DNA of 64,000 nucleotides from Pseudomonadota bacterium (GTDB lineage Bacteria; Pseudomonadota; Gammaproteobacteria; Steroidobacterales; Steroidobacteraceae). Location of the stretch: the NCBI GenBank assembly GCA_026398735.1, contig JAPLSH010000008.1, positions 23,103 through 87,102 on the forward strand, read 5' to 3'. Below, one piece after another: positions 14,579 to 25,915 of the stretch. The position numbers were made by a program, and so were the translations under genes. Numbering within the stretch: the stretch's first letter is position 1; every line of letters begins with the position of its first letter. The notes below the pieces were generated by a model. It was not told the origin of the DNA and searched no databases. It saw nothing but the letters and a program-made list of their open reading frames with translations.

Positions 14579-14956
14579 TCAGGAGCCCTCTCCACGCACC
14601 TTGCGCCCCTGCTTCTCAACCTCCACCAGTGGTGTGAGGTCCGCCGCGGCCTCCAAGTCCTTCTCCGCCGCGCTGGGTAGGTCGTCCAGCCACTGGCGAA
14701 ACCTTTCGTACTCGGCGTGCGCCTTAGACAGTGCCTTTTCGTGACTCACCTTGCCCGCGTGCTCGAGCACATCACGATCCATCAAGCGCAGGAAGTCGTC
14801 CAATTTGACGACCCACTGCGCCATCGTCATCGGGCGCCGGCGCAAAGCCTGGCCTTCGGCGAATTCGAGGTAGAGGTTGACGATGCGGTTCAGCGCGGGT
14901 AATCCCCCCTCTTTGAAGCACTCTGAGAGGTAGAAATTTCCAAATAACCTCAGTAT
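14579..14956 (-). pseudogene. C-terminal part of a RhuM-family protein
   Basis: The readable part contains LPALNRIVNLYLEFAEGQAL, RRRPMTMAQWVVKLDDFLRL, MDRDVLEHAGKVSHEKALSK and AHAEYERFRQWLDD, the conserved C-terminal half of the RhuM (COG3943) family, and ends GRKVRGEGS at 14579. The N-terminal two thirds are absent. Upstream of about 14956 the frame continues to 15037 only as an antisense shadow of the helicase gene start. It appears cut off by the segment carrying that gene. Confidence 0.6.
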
Positions 14957-15015
14957 TGCTTGAGCGAGCCCCAATCGCCAAAGTGGTGCCTCGCCAAAAA
15001 GGCAGTTGGCCGCAA

Positions 15016-17367
15016 ATGATCGTCTACCAAGCCACAAAGACAGACTTCCTGCATCACGCGCTCCGCGATGATATTGAGGATGTCATCCTGAAGAACTTCC
15101 GCAGCGTCACTGGCCATGGTGTCAGCGAGGCGGAAATCAGGGCTTGGCGACACTCTCTCGCTGAGATGGGGAAGGTCCTCAGTGATGAGGAGATTCCGGA
15201 CACAGCAGGCGTGGCCATCGAATATCAGTTGCCGCAGAGTTCTAAGCGTATCGACTTCATTCTCACCGGAGAGGATGCCGATGGCGCCAGCAAGGTAGTC
15301 ATCGTCGAGTTGAAGCAATGGTCTGATTCGCGCCGCAGTGAAAAGGACGGGATCATCTGGGCGCGGCGAGGTGGCCCAAGCGGTGAGCGTGAAGGGCCGC
15401 ATCCCTCCTATCAGGCGTGGTCATACGCGGCTTACCTGGAGGACTTCAACGCTGCGGTCCAGGATTCCGATATCAAGCTGCAGCCCTGCGCGTATCTCCA
15501 CAACCACCCACGTAATGGCGAGATCGATCACCCCCACTACGCTGCGCACACCGCTAAAGCGCCCCTGTTCATGGCGAAGGAGCGGGCGAAGCTGCAGGCT
15601 TTTATCCGGCAGCACGTTAAGTATGGTGACCGCAGAAATACGCTCTATGCCATAGAGAACGGCAGGATTCGCCCTTCCAAGATGCTGGCGGACAGCGTTG
15701 CGGGTTTGCTTCAGGGTAAGCCTGAATTCACGTTGATCGACGACCAAAAGGTCGTTCACGAAACCATTCTCCAGGTTGCAACGGCCGCAGAAAGCCAGAA
15801 GCAGGTTGTCATCGTCAAAGGGGGCCCTGGTACGGGGAAGTCTGTGATTGCCGTAAACCTGCTCGGTGCACTGCTGAAGCGGGGGAAAAACGCCCGGTAT
15901 GTTTCTAAAAACGCAGCACCCCGATCTGTGTACGCAGCAAAACTGGCCGGAACCTTCACCAAAACCCGCATCAACAATCTGTTCGGCGGCTCAGGCGGGT
16001 TCGTCGACAGCGCGGCAGACAGTTATGACGTACTGATTGTCGATGAGGCCCATCGTCTTAACGAGAAGAGCGGCCTCTATCAGAACCTGGGCGACAACCA
16101 GATTCGCGAAGTCATACGCTCGGCTCGCTGCACCGTGTTCTTTGCGGATGACGATCAGCGTGTGACGCTACTGGACATTGGTGACACCGAGTCCTTGCGC
16201 ATAGCAGCACAGCACGCAGGAGCACAGGTCACCGAGTTGGAACTGACATCGCAGTTTCGATGCAGCGGATCGGACGGCTATTTGGCTTGGCTCGATGACG
16301 TCCTTGCGATCCGGCCCACCGCCAATCCAACGCTGGATACTCGGGAATATGACTTTCGGGTCTTTGATAACCCGCAGCAAATGCATGAGCTGCTGGAGCA
16401 CAAGAATAGAGCTCGCAACAGAGCCCGCGTTGTCGCCGGGTACTGCTGGAAATGGGTCAGCAAAAAAAATCCTGATGCTTGGGATATAGAACTGGGGCAG
16501 TTCAACTACCGCAGACGTTGGAACCTCGAAAAGGACGGCAGTCTTTGGATGATCGCTCCGGAGTCTGTCAGTGAAGTAGGTTGCATTCACACGTGTCAGG
16601 GACTCGAAGTCGATTACATCGGCGTCATCATCGGGCCGGACCTGGGCTATGTGAACGGCCAAATCGTCACCGACGGCAGCAAGCGAGCCACATCCGACAA
16701 ATCCGTCCGCGGCCTGCGACAACTTCTACGGACAGACCCTGCCAAAGCTCAGATGTTGGCCGACCGCATCATCAAGAACACGTATCGCGCACTGATGACC
16801 CGCGGCATGAAGGGCTGTTATGTGTATTGCACTGACCCTGCACTTGCACAGTTTCTCCGCTCCAGGCTTATCACTGCCGGCAAGGTTCAAAACGATAGCC
16901 CCGAAGATCTTGTTTCACCTGGCGCCGGGCCTGCCCTGACGTCGGTCATTCCGCTAAACCGCGTGTCGCAAGAGCAGCACGCGCTTGGCAAACCCAGTGC
17001 GCCGCTGATCAATGCAGCGACAGCCGGCGCGCTGTTCTCCCAACTAAAAGTCGCGGACTCAGACGTAGAGCGAGTGGAGCTACCGGATTGGATAACGCCA
17101 ACACCAGACCTATTTATCGCTCAAGTGGTGGGCGATTCAGGTGATGCGCGCATTCCGGCCAACGCCTGGTGTCTGTTCCGGGCAGTGAAGCCAGCAGCAG
17201 GCTCCACGCAAGGAATCCTGATCGCTTACCTGGGAGATAGGGCTAATAGTGACGATCATCCGTACGGCGTTCGTGTCCAACACAAGAACTCGGGTGGTTC
17301 GCGGTTAGGCATTGGTGATCAGCCAAGCGGCCATGCCGAACTGTTAGTTGTGTTGAAGGCAGATTAA
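15016..17367 (+). CDS. PD-(D/E)XK nuclease-like / SF1 helicase fusion (DUF2075 family)
   Basis: A 783-residue protein from ATG 15016; an in-frame extension to 14956 runs into the RhuM remnant. Residues about 60-105 have a PD-(D/E)XK pattern, RIDF with D80 and VVIVELKQW with E98 and K100. The SF1 helicase core has Walker A GGPGTGKS at about 269-276, Walker B VLIVDEAHRL near 340, motif III FADDDQRV, motif IV SQFRCSG, motif V TCQGLEVDYIGVIIGP and motif VI NTYRALMTRGMKGC. The last 100 residues form a further domain (FIAQVV, WCLFRAVKPAAGS). Such nuclease-helicase fusions occur in defence islands. The gene is intact among decayed neighbours and transcribed against them. Confidence 0.8.
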   Translation: MIVYQATKTDFLHHALRDDIEDVILKNFRSVTGHGVSEAEIRAWRHSLAEMGKVLSDEEIPDTAGVAIEYQLPQSSKRIDFILTGEDADGASKVVIVELKQWSDSRRSEKDGIIWARRGGPSGEREGPHPSYQAWSYAAYLEDFNAAVQDSDIKLQPCAYLHNHPRNGEIDHPHYAAHTAKAPLFMAKERAKLQAFIRQHVKYGDRRNTLYAIENGRIRPSKMLADSVAGLLQGKPEFTLIDDQKVVHETILQVATAAESQKQVVIVKGGPGTGKSVIAVNLLGALLKRGKNARYVSKNAAPRSVYAAKLAGTFTKTRINNLFGGSGGFVDSAADSYDVLIVDEAHRLNEKSGLYQNLGDNQIREVIRSARCTVFFADDDQRVTLLDIGDTESLRIAAQHAGAQVTELELTSQFRCSGSDGYLAWLDDVLAIRPTANPTLDTREYDFRVFDNPQQMHELLEHKNRARNRARVVAGYCWKWVSKKNPDAWDIELGQFNYRRRWNLEKDGSLWMIAPESVSEVGCIHTCQGLEVDYIGVIIGPDLGYVNGQIVTDGSKRATSDKSVRGLRQLLRTDPAKAQMLADRIIKNTYRALMTRGMKGCYVYCTDPALAQFLRSRLITAGKVQNDSPEDLVSPGAGPALTSVIPLNRVSQEQHALGKPSAPLINAATAGALFSQLKVADSDVERVELPDWITPTPDLFIAQVVGDSGDARIPANAWCLFRAVKPAAGSTQGILIAYLGDRANSDDHPYGVRVQHKNSGGSRLGIGDQPSGHAELLVVLKAD

Positions 17368-17408
17368 CTTCAGCGGTTTTCCTACGAGTAATCCGTAGGA
17401 CGAGCCAC

Positions 17409-17440
17409 AAAAAAAGCCCGGCATCTCTGCCGGGCTTCTT
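17409..17440 (-). terminator. Rho-independent terminator of groES-groEL, possibly bidirectional
   Basis: An eight-base-pair stem GCCCGGCA/TGCCGGGC (17416-17435) with a four-base loop. On the minus strand it is followed by seven U, ideal for groEL, which ends at 17489. On the plus strand TTCTTCTT follows, so it may also end the helicase transcript. Confidence 0.85.
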
Positions 17441-17488
17441 CTTCCGCTCCCTAAAGTCAGGAATCGATGGTCTAAGTAAGGCTTGGCC

Positions 17489-19380
<1,892 letters not shown>

Positions 19381-19453
19381 GCGTGACACTCCTTTTATGT
19401 TGGTTGAAAAGAAAACCCGAATAAGGGGACGGGCACCCGGAGGCGACGCGTTG

Positions 19454-19480
19454 TTAGCACTCTCTACCCCCGGCTGCTAA
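19454..19480 (-). promoter_or_regulatory. CIRCE-like operator for HrcA
   Basis: TTAGCACTC-N9-GGCTGCTAA. One arm is the exact CIRCE consensus; the other matches GAGTGCTAA in seven of nine positions. It lies between the groES promoter and the gene, where HrcA would repress groESL until heat stress. Confidence 0.7.
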
Positions 19481-19489
19481 CCGGGGCTT

Positions 19490-19517
19490 ATCATAGCGGC
19501 GCAATCTGTCATTTCAA
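19490..19517 (-). promoter_or_regulatory. groESL promoter
   Basis: On the minus strand TTGAAA (19512-19517) and TATGAT (19490-19495) are 16 bases apart and would start transcription just upstream of the CIRCE-like site. The -35 box extends to CTTGAAA, which also fits a heat-shock sigma factor, but the -10 is of the housekeeping type. Confidence 0.6.
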
Positions 19518-19553
19518 GGCTTACAGCCCTCGCCCGTGACATACTTTTTCGAC

Positions 19554-21368
19554 ATGAAGCCCATCAGCACCCCGACACCCCGCTCCAAGCGGCCCTTGGT
19601 GGCTCTGGCCACCCTGTTGCTGGGCCTGCTGAGCCTGGCCGCCAGCCCGGTGCCGGCCGCCGACGGGTTGCAAAACGACTTCCTGCCACCAGACCAAGCC
19701 TTCAAGGTCTTTGTACAGGCCACTGCCCCCGACCGCATTGAGGTCAGTTACGCAGTCACCGACGGCTATTACCTGTACCGCGACAAGCTCAAGTTCGCCC
19801 TTGCCGCCGAGGTGCAGGGCGTGGCGCTGGGTCAGCCGCAAATGCCCAAGGGCGAGATCAAAACCGACGATTACTTCGGCACCCAAGAGGTGTGGCACCA
19901 CGACTTCACGGTGCAGCTGCCGGTCTCGCGTGCCGGTGGCCCGGCGCTGCCGCTGACACTAAACCTGACTTGGCAGGGCTGCGCCGATGCGGGTCTGTGC
20001 TATCCGCCGCAGCGCGCCAAGTTCGAGGTCACGTTGCCGGCGGCCGATAGCAGCAGCAAGGTGGCTGTGGCCGAAGCGCCCTATGTATCGGAACAAGACT
20101 GGCTGGCGGGCTTGGTGCGCAGCGGCAGTCTGTTCACGCTGCTGGGTATGTTCTTCCTGTCGGGCTTAGGGCTGGCGTTTACGCCCTGCGTATTGCCGAT
20201 GGTGCCGATCATCTCGGGGATCATCGCGGGCCACGGCGCCAACATGACCCGGCTTAAAGGCTTCTCGCTATCGCTGACCTATGTGCTGGGCATGGCTGCT
20301 ACCTATACCGCTGCGGGCATGGCGTTTGCGGCCGCAGGTCAGCAGGCGCAGTCGTTGTTTCAGCAGCCGTGGATCATCAGCCTGTTCGCGGTGCTGTTTG
20401 TGACGATGGCCGCGTCGATGTTCGGCTTTTTCACCGTGCAGATGCCGTCGTTTGTGCAGACGCGCCTGGCCGAGCTGAGCAATCGCCAACGTGCCGGCAG
20501 CTATGCGGGCGTGGCGGTGATGGGCGCGTTGTCGGCGCTGATCGTCACCACCTGCGTGGGCCCTGCACTGGTGGCCGCACTGTCGGTCATCGGCCAAAGC
20601 GGCCAGATGCTGCGCGGTGGCTTGGCACTGTTTGCGATGGCGATGGGCATGGGCACACCGCTGCTGGTGGTGGGCGCGTCGGCCGGCCAACTGCTACCGC
20701 GTGCCGGTGCGTGGATGGAGACGGTCAAACAACTCTTTGGTGCACTGCTGCTGGCAGTGGCTGCGTGGATGCTGGCGCGCATCGTGCCAGAGCGCATCGC
20801 GCTGCTGCTGTGGGCGCTGCCGGCGCTGGCTGCGGCGGTGGTGCTGCTGCGCGCGACGCTGCGTAGCAACCTGCCGCGCCTGCTGGTACGCACGATTGCT
20901 GCGGCCGCGCTGCTGTGGGCGGTGCTGCTGGTGGTGGGCGGTGTGCGCGGTGCCACCGATCCGCTGGCACCGTGGGCGCTGGCCCCGGCGCATGTCGAGC
21001 TGCCGTTTGTCACCATCAAGTCGGTAGCCGATCTGGAGCGCGAAGTGGCTGCGGCACAGGCCGCAGGCAAGCCACTTCTGCTGGATTTTTATGCCGACTG
21101 GTGCGTGTCCTGCAAAGAGATGGAGCGCTACACCTTCCCCGATGCACAGGTGCGTCAGGTACTGGCCAACACCGTGCTGCTGCGCGCCGACGTGACCGCT
21201 AACGACGAGGCCGATCAGGCACTGCTGGCCAAGTTCGGCATCTTCGGGCCGCCGACCATCGCCTTTTACGGCAGTGATGGCATCGAGCGCAGCACGCTGC
21301 GCGTGGTGGGCTATATGAAGGCGGCAGAGTTTGCGGCGGTGGCGGCTCGCGCTACAGTGAGCCCATGA
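19554..21368 (+). CDS. dsbD: Thiol:disulfide interchange protein DsbD
   Basis: About 604 residues from ATG 19554; a GTG at 19536 is an alternative. After a signal peptide comes the periplasmic alpha domain with CADAGLCYPP. The membrane domain of about eight helices carries the paired cysteines in FTPCVLPM and TTCVGPA. The C-terminal thioredoxin-like gamma domain has DWCVSCKEME. DsbD carries electrons from cytoplasmic thioredoxin to periplasmic oxidoreductases and cytochrome c maturation proteins. All six cysteines are present. The stop overlaps the next gene as ATGA. Confidence 0.95.
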   Translation: MKPISTPTPRSKRPLVALATLLLGLLSLAASPVPAADGLQNDFLPPDQAFKVFVQATAPDRIEVSYAVTDGYYLYRDKLKFALAAEVQGVALGQPQMPKGEIKTDDYFGTQEVWHHDFTVQLPVSRAGGPALPLTLNLTWQGCADAGLCYPPQRAKFEVTLPAADSSSKVAVAEAPYVSEQDWLAGLVRSGSLFTLLGMFFLSGLGLAFTPCVLPMVPIISGIIAGHGANMTRLKGFSLSLTYVLGMAATYTAAGMAFAAAGQQAQSLFQQPWIISLFAVLFVTMAASMFGFFTVQMPSFVQTRLAELSNRQRAGSYAGVAVMGALSALIVTTCVGPALVAALSVIGQSGQMLRGGLALFAMAMGMGTPLLVVGASAGQLLPRAGAWMETVKQLFGALLLAVAAWMLARIVPERIALLLWALPALAAAVVLLRATLRSNLPRLLVRTIAAAALLWAVLLVVGGVRGATDPLAPWALAPAHVELPFVTIKSVADLEREVAAAQAAGKPLLLDFYADWCVSCKEMERYTFPDAQVRQVLANTVLLRADVTANDEADQALLAKFGIFGPPTIAFYGSDGIERSTLRVVGYMKAAEFAAVAARATVSP

Positions 21369-22096
21369 ACACCCGCAAAGTCGTCACGATCGCCGCTGTT
21401 GTTGTTGTTGCCGGCGCCGGCGGCTGGTTAGTGCAACGCCAGATGCAACCGGCCCCCACCATCACTGCCGCCGAGCCGGTAGCAGCTGCACCGGCAGCGG
21501 CGGCAGCGACCGCTGAGGCCAGCGCCAGCACCGAGGGTGGCGCCGACAAGGTGCTGGGTGCTGCCCCGCGCAAGCCGCTGCCCGAGATCCTGCCCGACTT
21601 CAAACTGGCCGACCGCGACGGCAAGCTGCGCCAGCTGTCGGACTGGGCCGGCCGGCCGCTGGTGGTCAACTATTGGGCCACTTGGTGCCCGCCCTGCGTG
21701 CGCGAAATCCCGCTGCTGAGCAAACTGCGCAAGGATCGTGCCGGCATGAAGCTGGAAGTAGTCGGCATCGCCGTCGATTTCCGCGAAGACGTGCTGGCCT
21801 TTGCCAATCGCGAAAAGCTCGATTATCCGCTGCTGATCGGCGAAGAAGACGGCTTAGCCGCCGTAGATGCCGTCGGAATGACGCCCGCCTTCCCGTTTAC
21901 GCTGTTTACCGACAGCAAGCACCGCGTCATTGCCCTCAAAGTGGGCGAACTGCACCAGCCAGAACTGGATCTGATCCTCAACACCGTGCAGCAGGTGGAT
22001 GCGGGCAGCCTGTCGCCGGCCGATGCGCGCACCCGCATCAGCGAAGGCCTCAAAACGCTGGCAGTAGACAAGGCCACTGGTACACCGGCGGCCTGA
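21365..22096 (+). CDS. TlpA-family thiol:disulfide oxidoreductase
   Basis: A 243-residue protein with an N-terminal membrane anchor (VVTIAAVVVVAGAGGWLV), an Ala-rich linker at about 30-65 and a TlpA/ResA-type thioredoxin domain with YWATWCPPC at 107-111. The cis-proline region TPAFPFTLF is present. It is translationally coupled to dsbD by ATGA, so DsbD probably keeps it reduced in the periplasm. Targets may be cytochrome c apoproteins or other disulfides; the sequence does not decide. Confidence 0.9.
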   Translation: MNTRKVVTIAAVVVVAGAGGWLVQRQMQPAPTITAAEPVAAAPAAAAATAEASASTEGGADKVLGAAPRKPLPEILPDFKLADRDGKLRQLSDWAGRPLVVNYWATWCPPCVREIPLLSKLRKDRAGMKLEVVGIAVDFREDVLAFANREKLDYPLLIGEEDGLAAVDAVGMTPAFPFTLFTDSKHRVIALKVGELHQPELDLILNTVQQVDAGSLSPADARTRISEGLKTLAVDKATGTPAA

Positions 22097-22239
22097 TCCG
22101 AGGGCCTTGGGGCGCAGCAGCGCCAATCCGGCAGCTTGCCGGACAATTCGCCGATCAAGCCGACAACTTCCGCGAAAAACGGGGTAAGATCCGCCCCTCT
22201 CAAGGGTCGCCCGCGGGCGCCGCAGACAGGAATATAAGC

Positions 22240-22695
22240 ATGGACATCCGCAAGGTTAAGAAGCTCATCGAACTGCTCGAAGAGTCGGGCATCGCCGAAA
22301 TCGAAATCAAGGAAGGCGAAGAGTCGGTGCGCATCAGCCGTCAGGGCAGCCATCCGCCCGCGCAGCAGTACTACGCCCCACCCGCCCCGGCCCCTGTGGC
22401 CGCCGCACCGGTCGCCGCCGCTGCCGCGCCGGTCGCCGTGCCGGTTGCTGCCCCCAAGGCAGAGAACGTCGTCCCCTCGCCCATGGTCGGCACTTTTTAT
22501 GCCGCCGCCACGCCCACCTCGGCACCGTTCGTATCGATCGGTGATGAGGTCAAGCCCGGCCAGGTGATGTGCATCATCGAAGCGATGAAAATGATGAACC
22601 AGATCGAAGCCGATCGCGGCGGTCGCGTCACGGCCATCCTGGCCAAGAACGGCGACCCGGTCGAATTCGGCCAGCCGCTGTTCGTGCTGGCCTGA
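22240..22695 (+). CDS. accB: Biotin carboxyl carrier protein of acetyl-CoA carboxylase
   Basis: A 151-residue protein. The N-terminal helical domain [20 protein letters not shown] is followed by an Ala/Pro-rich linker (about 45-75) and the biotinyl domain with the EAMKMMNQ motif, whose Lys117 receives biotin. The ATG follows AGGA at normal spacing. AccC starts 17 bases after its stop, the usual accBC order. The 143 bases between the tlpA-like gene and accB hold no gene and should contain the promoter. Confidence 0.96.
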   Translation: MDIRKVKKLIELLEESGIAEIEIKEGEESVRISRQGSHPPAQQYYAPPAPAPVAAAPVAAAAAPVAVPVAAPKAENVVPSPMVGTFYAAATPTSAPFVSIGDEVKPGQVMCIIEAMKMMNQIEADRGGRVTAILAKNGDPVEFGQPLFVLA

Positions 22696-22712
22696 CGGGG
22701 CCGGCTGCACGC

Positions 22713-24056
22713 ATGCTCGACAAAATCGTCATTGCCAACCGCGGCGAAATTGCGCTGCGCATCCTGCGCGCCTGCCGCGAGTTGGGAATCAAGACCGTGG
22801 CCGTCCACTCCACGGCCGACAACAACCTCAAACACGTGCTGCTGGCCGACGAAACCGTCTGCATCGGCCCGGCACCCTCGCCGCTGAGCTACCTCAACAT
22901 GCCGGCGATCATCAGCGCCGCAGAGGTCACCGACTCGGTCGGCATCCACCCGGGTTATGGCTTCTTGTCCGAGAACGCGGACTTCGCCGAACGCGTCGAG
23001 AAGAGCGGCTTTGTGTTCATCGGCCCCAAGGCCGAGACCATCCGCATGATGGGCGACAAAGTGTCGGCCATCCGCGCCATGAAAAAAGCCGGCGTACCTT
23101 GCGTGCCCGGCTCCGATGGCCCGTTGGGCGAAGACCCCGATACCAATCTGCGCATCGCACGCCAGATCGGCTATCCGGTCATCATCAAAGCCTCGGGTGG
23201 TGGTGGTGGTCGTGGCATGCGCGTGGTGCATGTCGAGGCCGCACTGCTCAATGCCATCACACTGACGCAGCAAGAGGCGCTGGCCGCCTTTGGCAATGGC
23301 GCTGTGTACATGGAAAAGTTTCTCGAGAAGCCGCGCCATATCGAGTTCCAAGTCATCGCTGACAACTTCGGCAACGTGGTGCACTTGGGCGAGCGCGATT
23401 GCTCTATGCAGCGTCGTCACCAGAAGGTGATGGAAGAAGCGCCCGCACCGGGCCTGACGCCCAAGCAGCGCAAGCAGATGGGCGAGCGTTGCGTGGAGGC
23501 CTGCAAGGCCGTCGGCTATCGCAGTGCGGGCACCTTCGAGTTCCTATACGAAGAGGGCGAGTTCTATTTCATCGAAATGAACACGCGCATTCAGGTGGAG
23601 CATCCGGTCACCGAGATGATCACCGGTATCGATCTGGTCAAGACACAGTTGCTGATTGCCTCGGGCGAAAAGCTGCCGTTTAGCCAAGGCGATATTCAGA
23701 TCCGCGGTCATGCCATTGAGTGCCGCATCAACGCCGAAGACGCGCGCACGTTTGTGCCGTCACCGGGTAACGTGAAGTTGTGGCATGCACCGGGTGGTCC
23801 TGGTGTGCGAGTCGATAGCCATCTGTATTCGGGCTACACCGTGCCGCCCAACTACGACTCGATGGTCGCCAAGCTAATCGCTCACGGCGAGGATCGCGAC
23901 AGCGCGTTGGCGCGCATGCGTAACGCGCTCAACGAAATGGTGCTCGAGGGCATCAACTGCAACAAGGCGCTCCATCAAGAGATCCTGTCGCATAGCGCCT
24001 TTCGCACCGGTGGCCTCGACATCCACTACCTCGAGCGTCGCCTGGGTCTTAAGTAA
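22713..24056 (+). CDS. accC: Biotin carboxylase of acetyl-CoA carboxylase
   Basis: A 447-residue ATP-grasp enzyme, normal length. [20 protein letters not shown] at the start, the glycine-rich ATP loop [14 protein letters not shown], the catalytic-region [19 protein letters not shown] and [16 protein letters not shown] are all present. It carboxylates biotin on AccB using bicarbonate and ATP, the first step of fatty acid synthesis. Confidence 0.97.
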   Translation: MLDKIVIANRGEIALRILRACRELGIKTVAVHSTADNNLKHVLLADETVCIGPAPSPLSYLNMPAIISAAEVTDSVGIHPGYGFLSENADFAERVEKSGFVFIGPKAETIRMMGDKVSAIRAMKKAGVPCVPGSDGPLGEDPDTNLRIARQIGYPVIIKASGGGGGRGMRVVHVEAALLNAITLTQQEALAAFGNGAVYMEKFLEKPRHIEFQVIADNFGNVVHLGERDCSMQRRHQKVMEEAPAPGLTPKQRKQMGERCVEACKAVGYRSAGTFEFLYEEGEFYFIEMNTRIQVEHPVTEMITGIDLVKTQLLIASGEKLPFSQGDIQIRGHAIECRINAEDARTFVPSPGNVKLWHAPGGPGVRVDSHLYSGYTVPPNYDSMVAKLIAHGEDRDSALARMRNALNEMVLEGINCNKALHQEILSHSAFRTGGLDIHYLERRLGLK

Positions 24057-24073
24057 GGACATCGGTCACCGCT

Positions 24074-24961
24074 GTGCCCTACCTCTCGCTGCGCGTTGAT
24101 CTGGAGGGCCGTGACCCTGCTGCGGCCGAAGACGCCTGCTTTGCCGCAGGCGCGCTGTCGGTCACGCTGACCGACGCCGTCGACGACGCCATTCTCGAAC
24201 CTGCTCCCGGTGAGCTGCGGCTGTGGCCGCGCACGGTGTTGCAGGTGATGTTTGATCCCGATGTCGCCGGTGTCGATGTCGTGCTCACGCTGGCAGGTGC
24301 ACTGGGTGTTGCTGCCGATGCGATCCGCATAGAGCGCATCGAAGATCGCGTGTGGGAACGCGAGTGGCTCAAAGACTTTCACGCCATGCAATTTGGTCAG
24401 CGACTGTGGATCGTGCCGCGTCATGAACCACTGCCCGCCGATCCGCAGGCTGTGTGTGTGCGCTTGGATCCGGGCTTGGCCTTTGGCACCGGCACGCATC
24501 CTTCTACAGCGCTGTGTCTGCAATGGCTGGACCACGGCCTCAAGCCCGGCGCCACGGTCATCGACTATGGCTGCGGCTCGGGTGTGCTGGCGATTGCCGC
24601 TGCCTTGCTGGGCGCAGCGCAAGTGCACTGCTACGACATCGATCCGCAGGCGATGATCGCCACCGCCGACAACGCCGCCGATAACGGCGTAAGTGCGCAA
24701 CTGCGACTGCACGACAGCCCCGCCACCTTGCCGCAAGGCTGTGATGTGCTGCTGGCCAACATCATCTCGGGCGTGCTGTGCGAACTGCAGCCGTCGTTCA
24801 AGCCCTTGCTGGCCCCCGGTGGCTGGCTGGTGCTGGCAGGCCTGCTCGATGAGCAGGTCGATGCGGTCGTGGCGGCCTATGCACCGTGGATCACGCTGCG
24901 CCCCTGTGGCGGCCGTGACGGCTGGACGGCGTTGGCCGGTCAGCGCGTCGCGCCGGGCTGA
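24074..24961 (+). CDS. prmA: Ribosomal protein L11 methyltransferase
   Basis: A 295-residue protein starting at GTG 24074. The N-terminal substrate-recognition domain precedes a Rossmann methyltransferase domain with RLDPGLAFGTGTHPSTALCL, IDYGCGSGVLAIAAALLGA and LLANIISGVL, the PrmA signatures. It trimethylates L11. It follows accC closely, a common arrangement. Confidence 0.95.
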   Translation: MPYLSLRVDLEGRDPAAAEDACFAAGALSVTLTDAVDDAILEPAPGELRLWPRTVLQVMFDPDVAGVDVVLTLAGALGVAADAIRIERIEDRVWEREWLKDFHAMQFGQRLWIVPRHEPLPADPQAVCVRLDPGLAFGTGTHPSTALCLQWLDHGLKPGATVIDYGCGSGVLAIAAALLGAAQVHCYDIDPQAMIATADNAADNGVSAQLRLHDSPATLPQGCDVLLANIISGVLCELQPSFKPLLAPGGWLVLAGLLDEQVDAVVAAYAPWITLRPCGGRDGWTALAGQRVAPG

Positions 24962-24966
24962 CGGCG

Positions 24967-25908
24967 ATGTACACCACCTGCCCGCACTGCACACTGCTGA
25001 TGGGCGTGAACGTGCAGGAGCTGCGTCAGGGTCAGGGCTATGTGCGCTGCCCGCGCTGCTACAGCATCTTTAACGCGCTGAGCAGCCTGGGTCCCAATAC
25101 CGCCCAGAGCGGCGCCGGCGAGCCACCGCAAGCGCTGCCAGCCGCCGCGTTGCCCGACCAAGCGCAACCCGTGGCAGCCGCAGCGCCCGAACCAGCTGCG
25201 CCTGCTCCAGCGCCTACGCCAACGCCAACGCCAACGCCAACGCCAGCTACTGCGGCTGAACCGTCACCACCCAAGCCCAAGCCCAAGCCCAAACGCCAGG
25301 CTCGTCGCGATCTGGGCCTGTCGCTGGATGTAGGGCTGGATGCGCCCAGTCAGGAAGATCCCTTACACCTGCGCGATCGCCCCGGCGTCAGCGGTAGCTG
25401 GCGCTGGGTCATCGTGGTGGTCGCCATGCTGGTTGTGCTGGCGCTGGCGGGGCGCGCAGTGCACGACCTGCGGCAGGAACTGGTGGCGGTGCCTGCGCTC
25501 AAGCAGCCGCTGACGCGTCTGTATGCGCTGTTTGGTGTGGCACTAGAGCCGCACTGGGATCTGTCGGCCTATGACGTGCGGCAGATGGGTGCCGAGGCAC
25601 AAGAAGGCGAGCCGCCACGCGTGCACATCCGCATCAGCATTGCCAACACCGGCCTGCGCGCGATGCCGGATCCGGTCCTGCGCGTCACGCTGATGGACCG
25701 CTTCGGCAATCGCGTGGGTCTGCGCGAACTGACGCCGCGTGAATACCTGCGCGATCTGCCCGAGACCGGTGTCGCCCCGGGCGCACGGCGCGACATCACT
25801 TTGCAGGTGCCCAACACCGGCAGCAGAGCCGAGGGCTTCGAGATTGATCCCTGCCTGACGACCGGGCAGGGCCAATTGCGCTGCGCCCACGATCCACCGC
25901 AAAGCTGA
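24967..25908 (+). CDS. Zinc-ribbon membrane protein with DUF3426 domain
   Basis: A 313-residue protein. The N-terminus has a zf-MJ0042-type ribbon, CPHC at 5-8 and CPRC near 33-36. A low-complexity Pro/Thr/Ala/Lys region at about 60-115 is encoded by hexanucleotide repeats. One transmembrane helix (WVIVVVAMLVVLALAGRAV) precedes a DUF3426 domain with DVRQMGAE and RISIANTGLRAMPDPVL. Function unknown; proteins of this type commonly sit between prmA and dusB-fis. Confidence 0.88.
   Translation: MYTTCPHCTLLMGVNVQELRQGQGYVRCPRCYSIFNALSSLGPNTAQSGAGEPPQALPAAALPDQAQPVAAAAPEPAAPAPAPTPTPTPTPTPATAAEPSPPKPKPKPKRQARRDLGLSLDVGLDAPSQEDPLHLRDRPGVSGSWRWVIVVVAMLVVLALAGRAVHDLRQELVAVPALKQPLTRLYALFGVALEPHWDLSAYDVRQMGAEAQEGEPPRVHIRISIANTGLRAMPDPVLRVTLMDRFGNRVGLRELTPREYLRDLPETGVAPGARRDITLQVPNTGSRAEGFEIDPCLTTGQGQLRCAHDPPQS
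25216..25295 (+). repeat. Hexanucleotide repeats in the DUF3426 gene
   Basis: ACGCCA occurs five times in tandem (25216-25245), encoding Thr-Pro repeats. Shortly after, CCCAAG occurs in tandem, encoding Pro-Lys repeats (about 25268-25292). Such tracts can change length in frame. Confidence 0.8.
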
Positions 25909-25915
25909 CCGCCTG

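Noticed and set aside
14956..15015. Upstream extension of the helicase gene to 14956
   Set aside because: The extra 20 residues overlap the RhuM remnant junction and look unrelated; the ATG at 15016 begins the conserved-looking sequence.
25200..25300. Short tandem repeats considered as a CRISPR-like array
   Set aside because: Six-base units without spacers that encode Thr-Pro and Pro-Lys repeats in frame.
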